Shown here: positions 11,885-25,928 of the stretch, one piece after another
How the letters are laid out: every line of letters starts with the position of its first letter
How positions within the stretch are numbered: the stretch's first letter is position 1
Source: Setaria digitata
Taxonomy: Eukaryota > Nematoda > Chromadorea > Rhabditida > Setariidae
Reading direction: 5' to 3'
DNA: 64,000 nt
Assembly (NCBI GenBank): GCA_003640385.1
Contig: RCAB01000129.1
Coordinates: forward strand, 1 to 64,000
Notes under the pieces: model-generated
Seen by the model: the letters and a program-made list of their open reading frames with translations, nothing else
Told to the model about the DNA's origin: nothing
Databases searched by the model: none
Made by a program: the position numbers and the translations under genes

Positions 11885-14718
11885 AGCTGGAAGGAAAATA
11901 TTTCATGCATTATTATCACTTTTTTTTTTTTTTCTTTAAATTCCCATAGTAATAAAAATTTTTCGTTCTTGAGAAAATTTAAAAATAAAAACACATTAAT
12001 TTATTACTCGCATTTTAAACCATTCTATTTTTTCCTCTTTTAATCTTTACTTATCCTTTTTTTTTAAAGCCTTTTCGATTGTTTCTTTTTTTTTTTGTTC
12101 ATTTCAAAATATTATTTTAATGTTATTTTCCTAAATCATAAAAAAAGAAGCTTCTAAGATTAATTGATAATAATATTTTTAAATATAATTTTTCTCTAAC
12201 CTCTGATTTTCATTTATTTTCTCCTTTTTCTTTTTCTTTTTTGATATTGTTGTTCACTTTTCGTACGTTATATGATAAAAATAATTTTTTAACTTTTTTT
12301 TTTTCATGAAAATTTTAAAATTCAAAAGGAAAAATTAAAGATTATTATCAAGTATGAAATTTTATTGTTCATTCATTCAGTTTCTGTTATCAATCATTAC
12401 TTCTTCCAAGAACAACAGGAAAAAACAAAAACAAAAATCAAAACAAAACGAACAAAATTTTTTTTTTTTTCTTCTGTTTGTGCAAAATTCGCTTTTGCAA
12501 AAATATCGTAATGCATAAATATTTTATTTGTTTCCTTGCATAAATAATTTGTTTATTTGTTTTTTAAATTCATCTGAAAACATTTTTCATTGTAGGTGGT
12601 GAACTATTTTGAAATATTTAAAAGAAATTTGCATTTTTGTTTTTTTTTTCTTTTCGCTTTTGAAAAAAAAGAAAGATGTTATCAGTCAGGTTTTTCATTC
12701 ATCAAATGAAAAGAGATATTTTTATTTGGTTAATTAAATGGACATTATGGATGAACATTTTTAAATATATTCACAAAAGAAAAAAAAATTTGAATCGAAA
12801 CTTTTTATAAATGAAAAATTTCACTGACAATTATTTGCTAATATCCAAAGAAATTTTCCACAATTAGAATTGAATTTCGAGATATTTAGAAGAGGAATTA
12901 TTTAAAGTTTGAAAAAAAAATGGTTAATATGTAGAAAAATTGCATATTTATTTATATATTTTGAAATATTTCAAACAGAAATAATTTGAAGTTTGAAAAA
13001 AAAAAAAAAAAAAAATGGGAAAGTGATGATATGTAAATAATGAAATGATGAGGAATGACATGGCAATTTCATGGCTAATTGCACTAATGACTGTAATTAA
13101 TACCAGTATGAAACTTAACAGTATACCTTTTTTTTTAGGAGACCAAAATTAACAGGGAGGGGGAAATTGAAATTTAATAAAATATTATAAAAAAAAAAAT
13201 TAACATTTTACATTCTTCAACATCATAAATTATTTTTTTTTTTTTTTTAGCTAAATAACTGAAGCCAAAAAGGTTTCTTTTGCGGTATTGTGTAATAAAA
13301 CAGGTCTTCAGCTCTTTTAGGTATTTCTCAAAATGTCGAAAATTAAAACGAACAAAACGAAAAAAAAAGAGTTGTCATTACTGAAAGAAAAAAAGAGTTG
13401 GTAGTTTTCAGTCTGAATAGTTCATAGATTTTAAGAAAACTTTTGAGGAACTTTAAATTACAGTCATCGAGAATGATTTCTTTCAGTAATTTACTTTAAA
13501 AAAAAAAAAAAATCCATTTCATTTTAATTCCAGATTTTTGTATAAATTTAAGGAAAACTAATGGTTTCAACAAATTGTTCCATAATTACTTCTAGTAAAA
13601 GTATGATTAATTTGAAATTCAAGTGAAAGTTGCCGAGGAGAAATGATAATTACTCTTAAATCGCATAAAAATGTTATATATTAGGAAATGATTTCTCAAA
13701 AAAAAAAAAAAAAAAGAGAAAAAAAGAAAAAAAAAGGGAAAGGAGGGGGGGGAGGAGGAAAGGGAAGGGGGAAAATTGATCCTCGAATTTGAAAACTTTT
13801 TAAATTCATCAACAGACATCATTGGAACTAAAACTTGATTTCATAATAAATTTCTGTGAACTTTCAAAAAGAAAAAAAGGAAGGAAATTCATCTTTGGGA
13901 AGCAATAAATTTTTTAAACAATTAACATGATAAAAGAACTACAAACTCTTCCTATTTTTTTGTTCATTTGCATTGAAAAAAAAAAAAAAAAAGAATTCAA
14001 ATAAAACTAATTTTAAAAAATTTTTCGTTTTTTTTTGCTGCATGATTTTTTTTTCTTTTATTTTCCTCAAATCAATTACTTTGAGCTTTATTATTGTCTC
14101 AAAGATGGTGATAAGCAAATGAGTGATAAATTAGATAATGATAGTGTAGTGATAGATGTTATAACGTTGATGATAAAAACAAAAAAAAAAAAAAGATCTA
14201 GATGCAGTAAGTGATAAATATCATATTGAAATATCGCACTGACTGATAAATATCGTACTAACTAATTAATTACTATATACATAAGCCATAGACAGACATT
14301 GAAATTATCAGATGTCAGAAAAATAATTCAAGATTTGTTTTTGCTATTTTGCATCGGAGAAGAAAACAAGACGGAACACCGCAGCATAAATAAATTTTAA
14401 CCTAGTTTTTGTGATAACTGATAATTTCATTCCTTCTCAACAGTTTATGCATGACAATTAGTTGATTAATATGATATTTATATTGGAATTGCTGGAATAA
14501 TAATTTAAAAATGGAAGCGATATGACTGTATGAGAAATTACCCCGAAAAAAAAAAAAGAAAGAGAGGAAAAAAAAGGACGATTAAAACTGCTACTTATAT
14601 GGTTATTAAATGAAATGTTTTAATCATTTAAATTATGACAGTTGTTTCGATCCATCATTTCTAATTCAGTTTCGTCATTGTTGCTTTTTTTTTTTTTCAA
14701 TATGCTTATTTGAATTTT

Positions 14719-14864
14719 GAAAATTGAAATGAAATGATCATTGAAATTTATCATATCAGTGCATAAAGCAAAATCTAGTGGTAAAATGTGAAAATTGAAA
14801 TGAAATGATCACTGAAATGGCAATTTATCAGATCAGTGTATGCAGCAAAATCTAGTGATAAAAT
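14719..14864. repeat. 71-base tandem duplication
   Basis: The segment gaaaattgaaatgaaatgat at 14719 recurs at 14790. It is followed in both copies by a TTTATCA(T/G)ATCAGTG stretch and AGCAAAATCTAGTG(G/A)T. There are a few substitutions and one small insertion (atggca) in copy two. Confidence 0.8.
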
Positions 14865-15296
14865 GAAGTGAAACTGGTTATCCGGATACCGGATAATGCG
14901 ATACCTGTGTAAGCCTATATCAATCACAAATACCCTTAAATTTTATAATTATCCGATCACAGTATCTTTTCTCGCGTTATACATCCCATACATTCCATTC
15001 CCTCTTTCTTATTCTCCTTCATTTTCCCACTTTTATAAAGGATGCAGATTTTTGCTAATCTAATTCTGTTTAATTTATAAATTTTTCTTTCTAATGAAAA
15101 AAAAAAAAAATTTATTTCTCATAAATTTTCGTGAATTAGTAATTAATAATAGCCAAAAGAAATTTTCAAATTATTCAATCGATGCAATTCTTATAAAAAT
15201 TTTGCAAACTTGAAATTCCACATGGTATGTTTAGATTTTGAAAAATTTTATCAAAATATATGTATTATTTGATATATATATATATATATAAGAATT

Positions 15297-15336
15297 AAAT
15301 TTTTAGACATATATATATATATATGCCTAAAAATTT
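15297..15336. repeat. AT-rich inverted repeat (potential cruciform)
   Basis: Arm aaatttttagacatat (15297-15312) is complementary, with one mismatch, to atatgcctaaaaattt (15321-15336), with an alternating AT centre. A further (AT)n run lies just upstream at about 15272-15290. Confidence 0.75.
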
Positions 15337-17176
15337 ATTAGATGTCATTTTTAAAATTTAATTAGCCGATTAATAATTCGAGTCGTTTTAAGAACTTTTA
15401 GCCTAAGAATATTTGCGAAATATTTTGTCAGCCTATACACCTTTAACACTTCCTCAATCATTTTCTTTTTAAATCATAAATTTTCATTGTTAATCATTAT
15501 CATTGTAATCATTATCACTAATATATCCTGTTTTCAGGACTTCACTACAAATAATGACTTTTTCCCTTCTTTTTCTTTTTAACTTCATTTCCTCAATTAA
15601 CTACAATCAATATTGATTATACATGTATGTTTTTTTTTTTTCATTCCTTCAAAAAATTTATAAATGATACTAATTGTAATTGCATTAATTAAATTATCCT
15701 TAACATTAACCATTCAACTAAAAGAAGTAAATGAGAATAAAAATTTCGTCTATTTTGTTAAATTTCTATTTCTTTTCCTTTCACATCTTATCAACCATCA
15801 CTTCTAACAATCTTAAACAACAGTGGCCGGCAAAGTGATGTTTAAATAACGAGAAAATGATAAAAAGGCAATGTCTTTCCTACTGGATAAATCGAAATTC
15901 AGCGAAGAAATACTTAAATTTTTCGTTTTGTTTCGTCTCGTAATCGAATGCCACTCCTTTTATCACTTCCTAACACCTAATCGAGATCATCTTATTCATT
16001 CAGCTACACTTTACCATACATTTCGAGAATCACTATTCATTTGTATCATTATCATTACTATTATTCTTATCAATGACAACAACAATATTATAACATTATC
16101 AACATCGTCATCAACATTAATATTATCAATATTATTATGATTATTACTGCAACTAACAATGTTCTCATTAATTATAGCGTATTTTTCTTTTTTTTCCTGT
16201 TATCGGAAATTTGCCAAAAATTGTATTTTGGCTACGAATAATTTTCCTATTTATTTTTTATTTCAATGCTAAAATTTCATTTCATCTTTTACCAATCTTC
16301 ATTACGATTATTATCGCTATCATTGTTATCTTGACTGTACTATATATTATTATGGTTTTTTAATAACTATTATTTTACTATTTCAAATCTATATTTCGAA
16401 ACAAAAGAATTTGCTCATTTTTTCTTTTTTTTTTTTTTTTTTTTTAAATCTTTTGTTCATTTTCCTCCTCTCTTTTTTTTCGGGGGTGAAAATTACGATT
16501 ATCTTTTTGATAATTTTATTCGGAAGATTTTCTACAAATTTTCCTTCATCTATACTGACCTCACATCATTTGACATAATCGTTATCATTATTAATCACTA
16601 TCATTAAAACTATAGCTGTTATTACTGTCACGTTGTTATTTCACAGCCATAATCGAATTATCTCTACTACTGCAGAAAAAAAAAAGGAAAAAAGAGTGAA
16701 GAGAAAAGAAAGAATATAATTTCCTTCTTATCAGACAACTGTTGGAATTAAATCCCTCTTATCGGCAACATTATCAATATTATCATCAATCAACATCGTC
16801 TATGTATCATCAATCACAACAACAATATTAGTACTAACAACAATAACTGAAACTACAACATAAAAGGAAACGAAACGCTGCATTCATTTCATTTCATTTC
16901 AATTCATTCATTTATTCGTTCATTCAGTTGCTTTGGCTAATTCATTAATTCAATCGTTTATTTGATCATTTTTATGTTTATTACACTTAATTTCTATTTT
17001 TATTCATTGCATCATTGTTGTCCTATTCAATGCTACTGTTTTAATCATTTTAATTACAAGCGAACTTCCTCTTGCTATTGGAGGGAGTTAATTAATTTTA
17101 ATAAACAAAACAAATAAATACGCCGCAGCAAGAAATACCAAATTTAACGAACCGTCTTTTTGCTGGTGTTCCGTTT

Positions 17177-20100
17177 ATGCGATCGTGGACGACGGTGGTA
17201 GTACGGAGAACATGTGCTATGTTTGGCGATCGTTATTGCTATTCCGTGCTTCATCGTCCCCATTATCATCATCATCATCCTCATCAGCATTATGATTATC
17301 ACCATGAGCATCATCATCATCATCGTCATCGTCAACATCATCATCATCATCAATTATTACCAATGGAATTAATAACAGTCATTTATGCTACGATAATTAT
17401 TCTGATAACCATTATCAGTGATATTTCTCAAGTGGAAGCAATTCAGTTCACCAAATCATTTCAATCAACAACATTTTCAACGGTAATCACTTCAGGACAG
17501 AATGAACGAAATGATAATTTTTATGCGAAAAAACGATTGCGACAAAATGCTAGCAATTATTTGATGGAACGATTAAATGATTTTATGGTAAATTCAAGAA
17601 GTGATAAAAAATTAAGCAATTTAAGTATTATAAATGTTAAAAAAAAAAAAAAATTGGAAATAAATTCCGTAGGGAAACATTTCTAAATAGTAACAATAGT
17701 AATATATCTGTTAATGAACGGAGGAATTCGTACTCAAAATCGAAATCAATTTGATAATTTATACGGCAATTTGTTCAAAGCAATGAAGGGAAGAAAATTT
17801 GGGAGAAATCAAAATTATCATCACAGCAAAAAAAAAAGATGCTAACTATTTTATCAGTTCTAATCACTTCAGGCTCTTCCAAAATATGTTCCAACACATT
17901 TATCACGGCTAACGAATCGACAAGACTGTAATGGTAGTGACTGCTTGAGAAATAATAACGCTGTATCGTTGTATATACCGCGGAAAAATAATACCAGTAG
18001 AAGAGAACAGCCATCTTTCCTCTTGCTAAGTAATAATCCATCATCATCTAGTAGGGATGGGAAGCGAAAAATGCATCAGCCATCTGAATCAGAACGAGCT
18101 ACCACATTGAAATTTTCCAATTTACATACCGGAATTAAAATACTGGAACCAATTTCGACTAGCAAACAACATGCGGAAAAATCTCTTCCGGATAATTCAT
18201 ATCATATTTCATCGGTAGTAAATTTACGAAATCATGGTGAATATAGTGGTTCCAAATCATCCGAAACCGGATCAATACCACCATTTGCTGGTGGTGCCGA
18301 ATTGACTGATTTTATTCAACCAATTGATACCACTGTAACAAATACACATCGTTTATATGAAAACCTTTTTTCAAACATTATCAGTCATGTTGCACCTGTT
18401 GCACACTACGGTAAAAATAAGCATTATCATTTATTATCAACCGGTAATCGTGATACTATCTATGGTAATCAGCAATCAGTACCGCTAATACCGCTCAATC
18501 GGAAATCACAAATTTATGAACCGATCACATCACTACCGCAAGCTGGTGATGAACATGCAATCTATTCCACTTATTCTTATCAAAATACAGATCACTTTAC
18601 ATTATCATTATCACCATCGTCCTCATCATCATCAACACCAAATTATGATTCAAAATTCCAATCACATTTGGTAAGTCTTTCATTTCCAGTCTAATTATTT
18701 TAATTAATTTAATTGACGGATCATATTTGATAAGTTCCTCATTCCTAGTCTATTCATTAATGGTTAATTAGTGGAAATTTCAGTTTATAATGAGATAATC
18801 AAATATATGCTTAATTTTTGCAACTTATACGTTTCATGCCATGCTTACTATTCAATGCTTTACTATTACATCTTTTCATTTCGATTAATTAATCTCAAAT
18901 ATGTGTGAAATGTGTTTTTCTTTTCTTCCACATTACAATAGTTAATTAAAATAAGAATGACTGAAATTGTAAATATTCTTTGCTGAATATTTTATATTTT
19001 AAAGAAAAAAAAAAAGAGAAAGAAAAAAATTAATATTTCGTAAAAATATTATGCTAAAAATTCATTCGGCGATGAATTATTTGTATCTTTTTTTTTTTTT
19101 TTTTTTTTGAAATTTAAGCCACTAATAAACTAAAAATTTACCAATTGAAGTGTTTAAAAATTTGTGATAATTTCCCTTCTCAAGTTACTCTTCTCATTTG
19201 TACTGCTTCTTTTTTTCTTTTAAATTTTTTTAGAACTTTAATTTACATTTTCAAATCAAGCTAAATTTCGGATTTATATTTTAAATTTGCAAATTGAATT
19301 CCGAAATACATGTATATGACTGCTCCAATAGTTTCAGGTTGATTAGTTTAATTGTTGAAATAAAATGCTTTCTTTTCCTTTTTTTTTTGATATAATTTAT
19401 TTTTTCCCAAAGTTTGCCATAAATCTTATCCGACTGAAATTACCCATTCTTCATCCCTTTCTTCCTTCCTCATCTTCTTTTCCCAGGTAATCAAAATGCA
19501 GGACAAAAACTTCCTTAAGGTCATAGAAATGAAATTGGAAATGAATTTGTTGCTTTCATTTGATACAAAAAAAAAATTTATTTCCTTTTAATGATTTGAG
19601 ATTATCGCCTTTTTTCTCTTTTTCTCGTTTTTTTTTTTTCTTTTGTAAATAATAGCCACAAAAAATGAATGATTCAAATGTGATTTAGTAATGATCCGTT
19701 TTTTTTTTTTTTTTTTGGCTTCTTTAATTAAACAATGATAATCAGTTAATTGTAATCATTAATTTGACAACTTTTTTCTCCAAACCTAATTTCAATGCAT
19801 ACGCAAAACTTCAATCATTCGTTTAATAAGAAAATAAATAGGATAGATGATGGAGCATTGTGACCAAGAATGACCACATCTTTGTCCAGTTAAATGGGGT
19901 CAAGATCTAAATATGACCGTTAATTGTCATGCTTTATAATCTTTATATTATCAGGCAAGAAATAGATGTGAATTTCTTTTTTTTTTTTTTTTTATTGAAA
20001 TAAATTTTGAATTATCAAATTTTTTTATTTCAAAATTATTTGCTAAAAAAAAAAAAAAAAATTTTCGCTGCTTCACTTCATCCATGTCACAATTACTGAA

Positions 20101-23100
20101 ATATGTTTTGCACACTCATTCCAGATTGCAGTATTTTTCATTTTAAAACTTCAATCATAATTAAAGACTTATTAAATGTCAGTATAATGATATTGAAATT
20201 TTGCACTAAACAAATTTCTAACAATTTGTTTTGCTTTTGTTTCTATGAAACGAATGATTAGCATAAAATGATAAAATTAAAAGGTATAAAAATTTAAGTT
20301 TTTTTTTTCCCTTTTGTAAAAAATTATTATAAATGCTACTATTTTTCCATTATTTATTGAAAATTTCCATTTTTATCATTCAAAAAAAAAAAATTCTCCT
20401 GAAATAGAAAAGAAAAAAAAAGCAGATGATCAAATTTATTTTCAAGTGAAAATTTTACACAAAATTTAAAATATTACAATGAAAGAGCACATGAAATTTA
20501 GCGAATAAATTATTTGAATATTAAATATTTGGAAATATTTAAACAATATTGTTTCAATGTGCTATAAAGAGAGTCAAATTCCTTTCTAACTTATGTCATA
20601 AATAAAATGTATTTGCAAAAATTTTTGTGATCTTTTTCTTTCATCAATTTCAGTAATTATTCTTTTCCCTTTTAAATATACTGCATTTTGAAAGTTTTTT
20701 CTTTTCTTTTTTTGGTTTTCCAAACCAAATGCATTGAATTTTCAAAAATTTTTTTTTTTTTTAAATTTTAGAAAATGAAAAAAACAACCCTCTTTTTTTT
20801 TAACTAAAAGTCTTCTAAAAGAAGATTTTTCAGTTTTTCGATTTTTTTTTTTTTTGCTTTTCTATATAATTGGTTTGGTTGATTAATTAACAGTGGTTCG
20901 TCGTATTTTCTAATTTAATCTTTTCTTTTTCAATTTTGTAGAAATAATTATCAGTCCATGCAGATCTTTTTTTTTCTGAACCTAAGGATTCAAAATGGCC
21001 GTTAGCGGCTGGAAATGCCCGAAAATGCTAATAGCTCATTTATTTCTTTCACTGATAAGACAATAGAAAGTTTGCAGTTGATTATAGCATATCATCATTA
21101 TCATTTATCACATTATCAACAGTACCAACAACAGCAATAACAATAATAAAAACAGTTAATAACTGACAGTATGTAGCAATAATAAATAATAACAATTGAA
21201 AAAAATGCAAATAGAAAAGGAAAATAATTTATTAATTTGAAAATTAATTTCTGATCATAGTGATATAAAAAAAAAAACATAAATGTAGCAATATTGATTG
21301 ATTGATTTGGCTGATTTTTTTTTTCTCCAGATTTCTAAATTTCTTTTTATCTTCTAATGATAATTTGTGCAATTTTTTTTTTTTTTGTAAGTTCTTGTAA
21401 GATAAATTTCTATTTTCTATATATTATTATTGCTAGAAGCATTTATATGATAAATTTTACGTATTATTTTGTTTTTTTTTTTCGGTCTGAGGATTTTTTT
21501 CCACTGATAGAGTATGATGACTAAGTGATAAAAACGAAAGGAAAATTAAGATTCATTGACGCATTGCTACACAAAACATTTCATCCAATTGCTGTTTTTT
21601 TTTTCTTTTTTTGTTATACAAAACAAGATGATAATGAATTGTGATTAATTGAACTTATTAGATTTTATCATCAACATTAACTCGTTCTATAATAACTTCG
21701 TTCTTTTTTTTTACAAAAAAAAAAAAAAAAAAAAAAGCAGAAGAAAAGAATAATATTTTATTTTATAGGATAAAAAAGGATCTTAAAATTTAATAATCAT
21801 AATGGATAGAAATAATAATTATTTATCAAATTAAAGGATGAAAATTTAAAACAATTCTCGTTTAATATATTTTAATGATGCAGAAATTTAATTTTAATTT
21901 AACAAATATTTCCATGTGTATTTTCTCCCACTCCCATTCCTACTTTTACATTTATAAATGAGCATAATGAATGAATAGAATGGATAAAATTTGTGAAAGT
22001 TAAGCAATGAAATTTAAATGTGTCACCTATGAAAGAATAAGTACTATCAGTTAAAATTGTCATGGTAATTACGAGAAAAACTAATCAGTTGACTGATGAA
22101 CATCGTGAAGGGTCAAATCACCGTGTGATACATTATGATTGCGGGGAGGAAAAAAAAAAAAATGGTGATTATTTTCGATCGATCGATCAATCGATCTTCG
22201 AACAGATTGTTATTTTAAAGATGAAGATGATAAGTGAACATGAGAGTTAAGATAGTTTGAATGATAAATCAAACAGTAATATATCTTGAGATTTATGTTA
22301 CAATTAACCGGTCAATAAGATATTTTTTTTTTTTTTTTTAAATTATTATCCAAATTATAATTCTATGACTGGAATTCGCTAATCGGTTAAGCCATTTTAG
22401 TAGGAAAAAGCCACTTAATTGAAGCTAATCAATCAACAATTAATGTCTTCAAAAACGGTAAAAAAAAAAAAATACGCCCTGAGGCTAATTAATGTATGTT
22501 AAAAAGCAATAATTAATTGGATACGCTGCTTCGCCAATATTTGTTCAATTTAATTTAGCAATTTTAAATTTTGTCTTCCATTAACGAACATCTGTAATTA
22601 ATATAATGATCTCATCAAAAGTAATAATAACTGTAGCATTATAAATAATTGTTCGCATTTGTAATGAACTGCACAATTTGGCTATTGAAGAGAACTAATT
22701 TTTTAAAATTAATTTTAGGTCTGAAAAGAAATTCCACTCTTTCAAAAAAAGAAAAATTTCAGTATTTTCTAGTACAACTTCACTCAACATATAATCGTGA
22801 TAATTATAGGAAGAAGTTGTAGAAGGAGTAAAAGATCCGGTAGGAAAAAGGGAATGCCGAAAAGGATAAGAAGGGATTATAAATGAGGAAAGCAAGTATT
22901 TTCCTTTTTCAATAAATGGATAATAAAAATGATAGAATCGTAATAATAGAGCAATAATTGCTGTAATTACAATAATCATTTAATTATTATTTTTGTTCTA
23001 TTTTAATCATTATTTTTCTAATCTACCTATTAAATATTTGTTAATGAAAATTTATTACCATTATTTGTACGATGGTAAGGTGCAAATGTTAATTCTGTCC

Positions 23101-24539
23101 ATTTAGTTTTTATTTTTTAAAGTTTCAAATTAAAAAACGATGAATTTTTTACTTCTTTAAAATTCTCTAATTCCTATTTAAGTTTTTTATTTTATTTAAT
23201 TAATATTTTCCCTTCATTTGTTAATTGAACCAAAATATAATCATATCCTCTAAGTTTGCCTGATCAGGAAAGGAAAATATCATTTCATTTTGATATTTTT
23301 TAAAAATTTCGCCATTTTTAATCTGCCTGCTGCTATATGGTCAGGTGCTTTCAAATCATTAATTCAGTTTCATTTTAGTAACAGTTGCATTTTGAAGCTT
23401 CAGTATCTCTTCTTAACAGAACTTCAGATTCTTTGTTAACACGTCAAACTACTTTTGTAGGGTTTTAGAATCAGCTTCAGAATCTTCATCTTTATATCGA
23501 ATTCCTGTGAAATTTTAGAATTTCGAAACTTTTAACATTTCTTCGACAAACTTCCGTTTTAATCTTCATTTTAACATTATCAGTGTTGGCAAAATGTTTA
23601 GGACAAGTCGATGTCTGTGTAACAATCGATTTGATATAAAAGAAATAGAATTATCATGTTTGTTCCGCATTGATTATCACTTGATCGATAAACACAACCA
23701 TAATTGAACTGATATTGCTGATGATATCGCGATGATAATGGTGAATGAAATCAAGATCGGTCAACAATAAATAAATAAAACAATGGAGCGAGAGAGAGAG
23801 AGAGAGATAGGTGATTAAGTGATAAGAAAGATGGTTGTTATGTGTAGATATAGGAGAGACGAAGAAAATACGGGATGCGTGAAGTACACGCGAGATACGT
23901 ACGAGATACGGAGAAGGAATTTGGAAAGACAGAAAAAAAAAAGACCGGACTTAAATATTTGGTTTCGATTCAATGATGTTTATTTTTGCATACTTCAAAT
24001 TGAAAGTGGAGCAATTTTTGCTGTTTTAGTGCTACTGGTTACCCCTCTCTTCTAACTATCGTCCAAATTCTCATCATTTTCATTAATTTTGGATAGAAAT
24101 TAAAATTTCATTTCATTTTGAATAACTATTTTCTTGTCGATGACCAGAAAAAAAAAAGGAAGAAAGAACCAATGACAAAAGAGAATTTGTCAAAAAAAAA
24201 GAGGGGAAAGGAGTGAAAAAAAAAAAAAAAAGGAATTTTATAAATGCTCAATGAAATTTTATCATTTTATCACTCTATCAGTAGATATGTGATATAGATA
24301 ATATATTAAATTATACTTATGTGGAGAAAAATCCCCCGATAGAGGAAGAAAGAGGAAGACGGGTACATTTGGTAGATGGCATTAAACGGGGAAAGAGAAC
24401 GATGAAACGGTAGCTATTGCTATTAATAAACTAAAAAAAAAAAAAACCGGATTTTCTTTTTCATCCAATTTTTGGTTATTTCGATCTGTGTTAAATGACA
24501 TATTTATTACCGATAAATTAACAAATGGATTTGTTTTGC

Positions 24540-24576
<37 letters not shown>

Positions 24577-25894
24577 TTCAAGCACAAGCATTTTAATTTT
24601 AATTAAGAAAAAAAAAAGAAGGAAGTGATGAAGACAGAAGTCAAAGGAAGTTATGAGATAGAGGAAAAATTAATTGCAAAAGATGAAAGAATAATGAAAA
24701 TGCTATTAAATTCTTGATTAGTTGCGATTTTTTATTTTTTGAAGAGGGAAAAAAGAATGATAAAAGTGTAGGTGAGCTGATCGATTGTGATAATTTTGAT
24801 GAAACAATGATAATGGTGTTGTTTAATCAGTTATGGCAATTTTTTGTGGTGACGAATGATAAAAGTGTAATTTGATTGGTTATGATAATTTGTTTGAGGA
24901 GAAAACAGTAATTAAAATATGATCAAATTGATCAATTTTTTTGATGACAGTTAGGAAGAAATGATTAAAGCGTTTCGTAAAATTATTCCTTTTTGATAAT
25001 CTTCACAAATTTAAATTATTATAAGCTGACTTAGTCATATTAATTTTACTCTTGAAAAATAATTCGCATAAAGATATTGTAATTTTAACTTTCAATTTTC
25101 AACTTGTAATTTTTAATTTTTTGTTTTTTAATTTTACCAAAAATTTCATGAATTCTTGCCAGAAAAGAAAAAATGATAATAATTTCAATAATGGTAAAGA
25201 AAATCCGATTATTAGTATATTTTGCTTTTATGCTGTTTCTTTTTTTCTTATTTATTAAATAATTTTTTGTTTCCTTCTTCTTTACTTATATTTTTTGCAA
25301 TTTGATTGGTTATCTTTTATCCTAATTATTTTGTTGTATTTTTTTTCATGTCATTATTTATTTATTTTTTGTTTATTTAATTCAGTTTAATTTAATTGAA
25401 CCTCGTTTAACATTTATTTCTTTATCATTTTATTTCTAAATTATTTCATTTTGCATTTTTTTTTTCGACAAAAAATTTCTTTTTATTTTTATTTCACAAC
25501 AATGCAGTATTAATTCAAATTTTCCAATTATGAAATTGGAAAAAAAAATTTTTTTTTTTTGATCAATTATTAATGTAAATGAGAAATTTTATTTAATTTT
25601 TTTTTTTCCTTCTTAACATATTAATTTTATCGAATATGCGAAAATAATAAGTCATCCATTTCTCGTGCACTCCAACAGATGATCCAACTAGACGAGTGAT
25701 AAATGTTTCGGAAAAATTTTATAGCCTATAAAAATTCCTGTTCGATGAATAAATATGTTGATAAAAATTTAAATTTATTTATTTATTTGTTTTTTTTTTT
25801 TTTTTTTTTTTTTTTGTAGGAAATTTTAAAAAGGGCGAAAAAAAAGTTTTTTTTTCTAAACAAATCATTTTTCATGAAACTTTGAGAAGAAAAT

Positions 25895-25928
<34 letters not shown>

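Larger units (their letters stand above)
8277..17176. other. Gene-poor interval with minisatellites
   Basis: About 8.9 kb without a supportable exon. It holds long A/T homopolymers, several short tandem duplications listed separately (9111-9266, 9474-9590, 11721-11884, 14719-14864), an AT inverted repeat (15297-15336), and from about 15.9 to 17.1 kb a run of degenerate ATT/ATC-type trinucleotide sequence. The last part may be the promoter or 5' untranslated region of the ZP gene, which is inference from position only. Confidence 0.5.

Noticed and set aside
15871..16140. Plus-strand 89-codon frame with Ile/Asn/Thr/Ser runs
   Set aside because: Its second half is read from degenerate ATT/ATC repeats; no homology-like feature, and no link to the ZP gene was found.
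17144..17353. Minus-strand open frame rich in Met (MMMMMM...)
   Set aside because: It is the complement of the CAT/CAC tract that codes poly-His on the plus strand; no independent coding signal.
22150..22200. GATCGATC palindromic cluster as a possible regulatory site
   Set aside because: Short, and no partner sites or gene context beyond the ZP intron; chance is likely.
23819..24055. Basic 78-codon frame starting MIRKMVVMCRYRRDEE
   Set aside because: It follows a GA microsatellite and lies inside the large ZP intron; no splice sites in phase with flanking exons.
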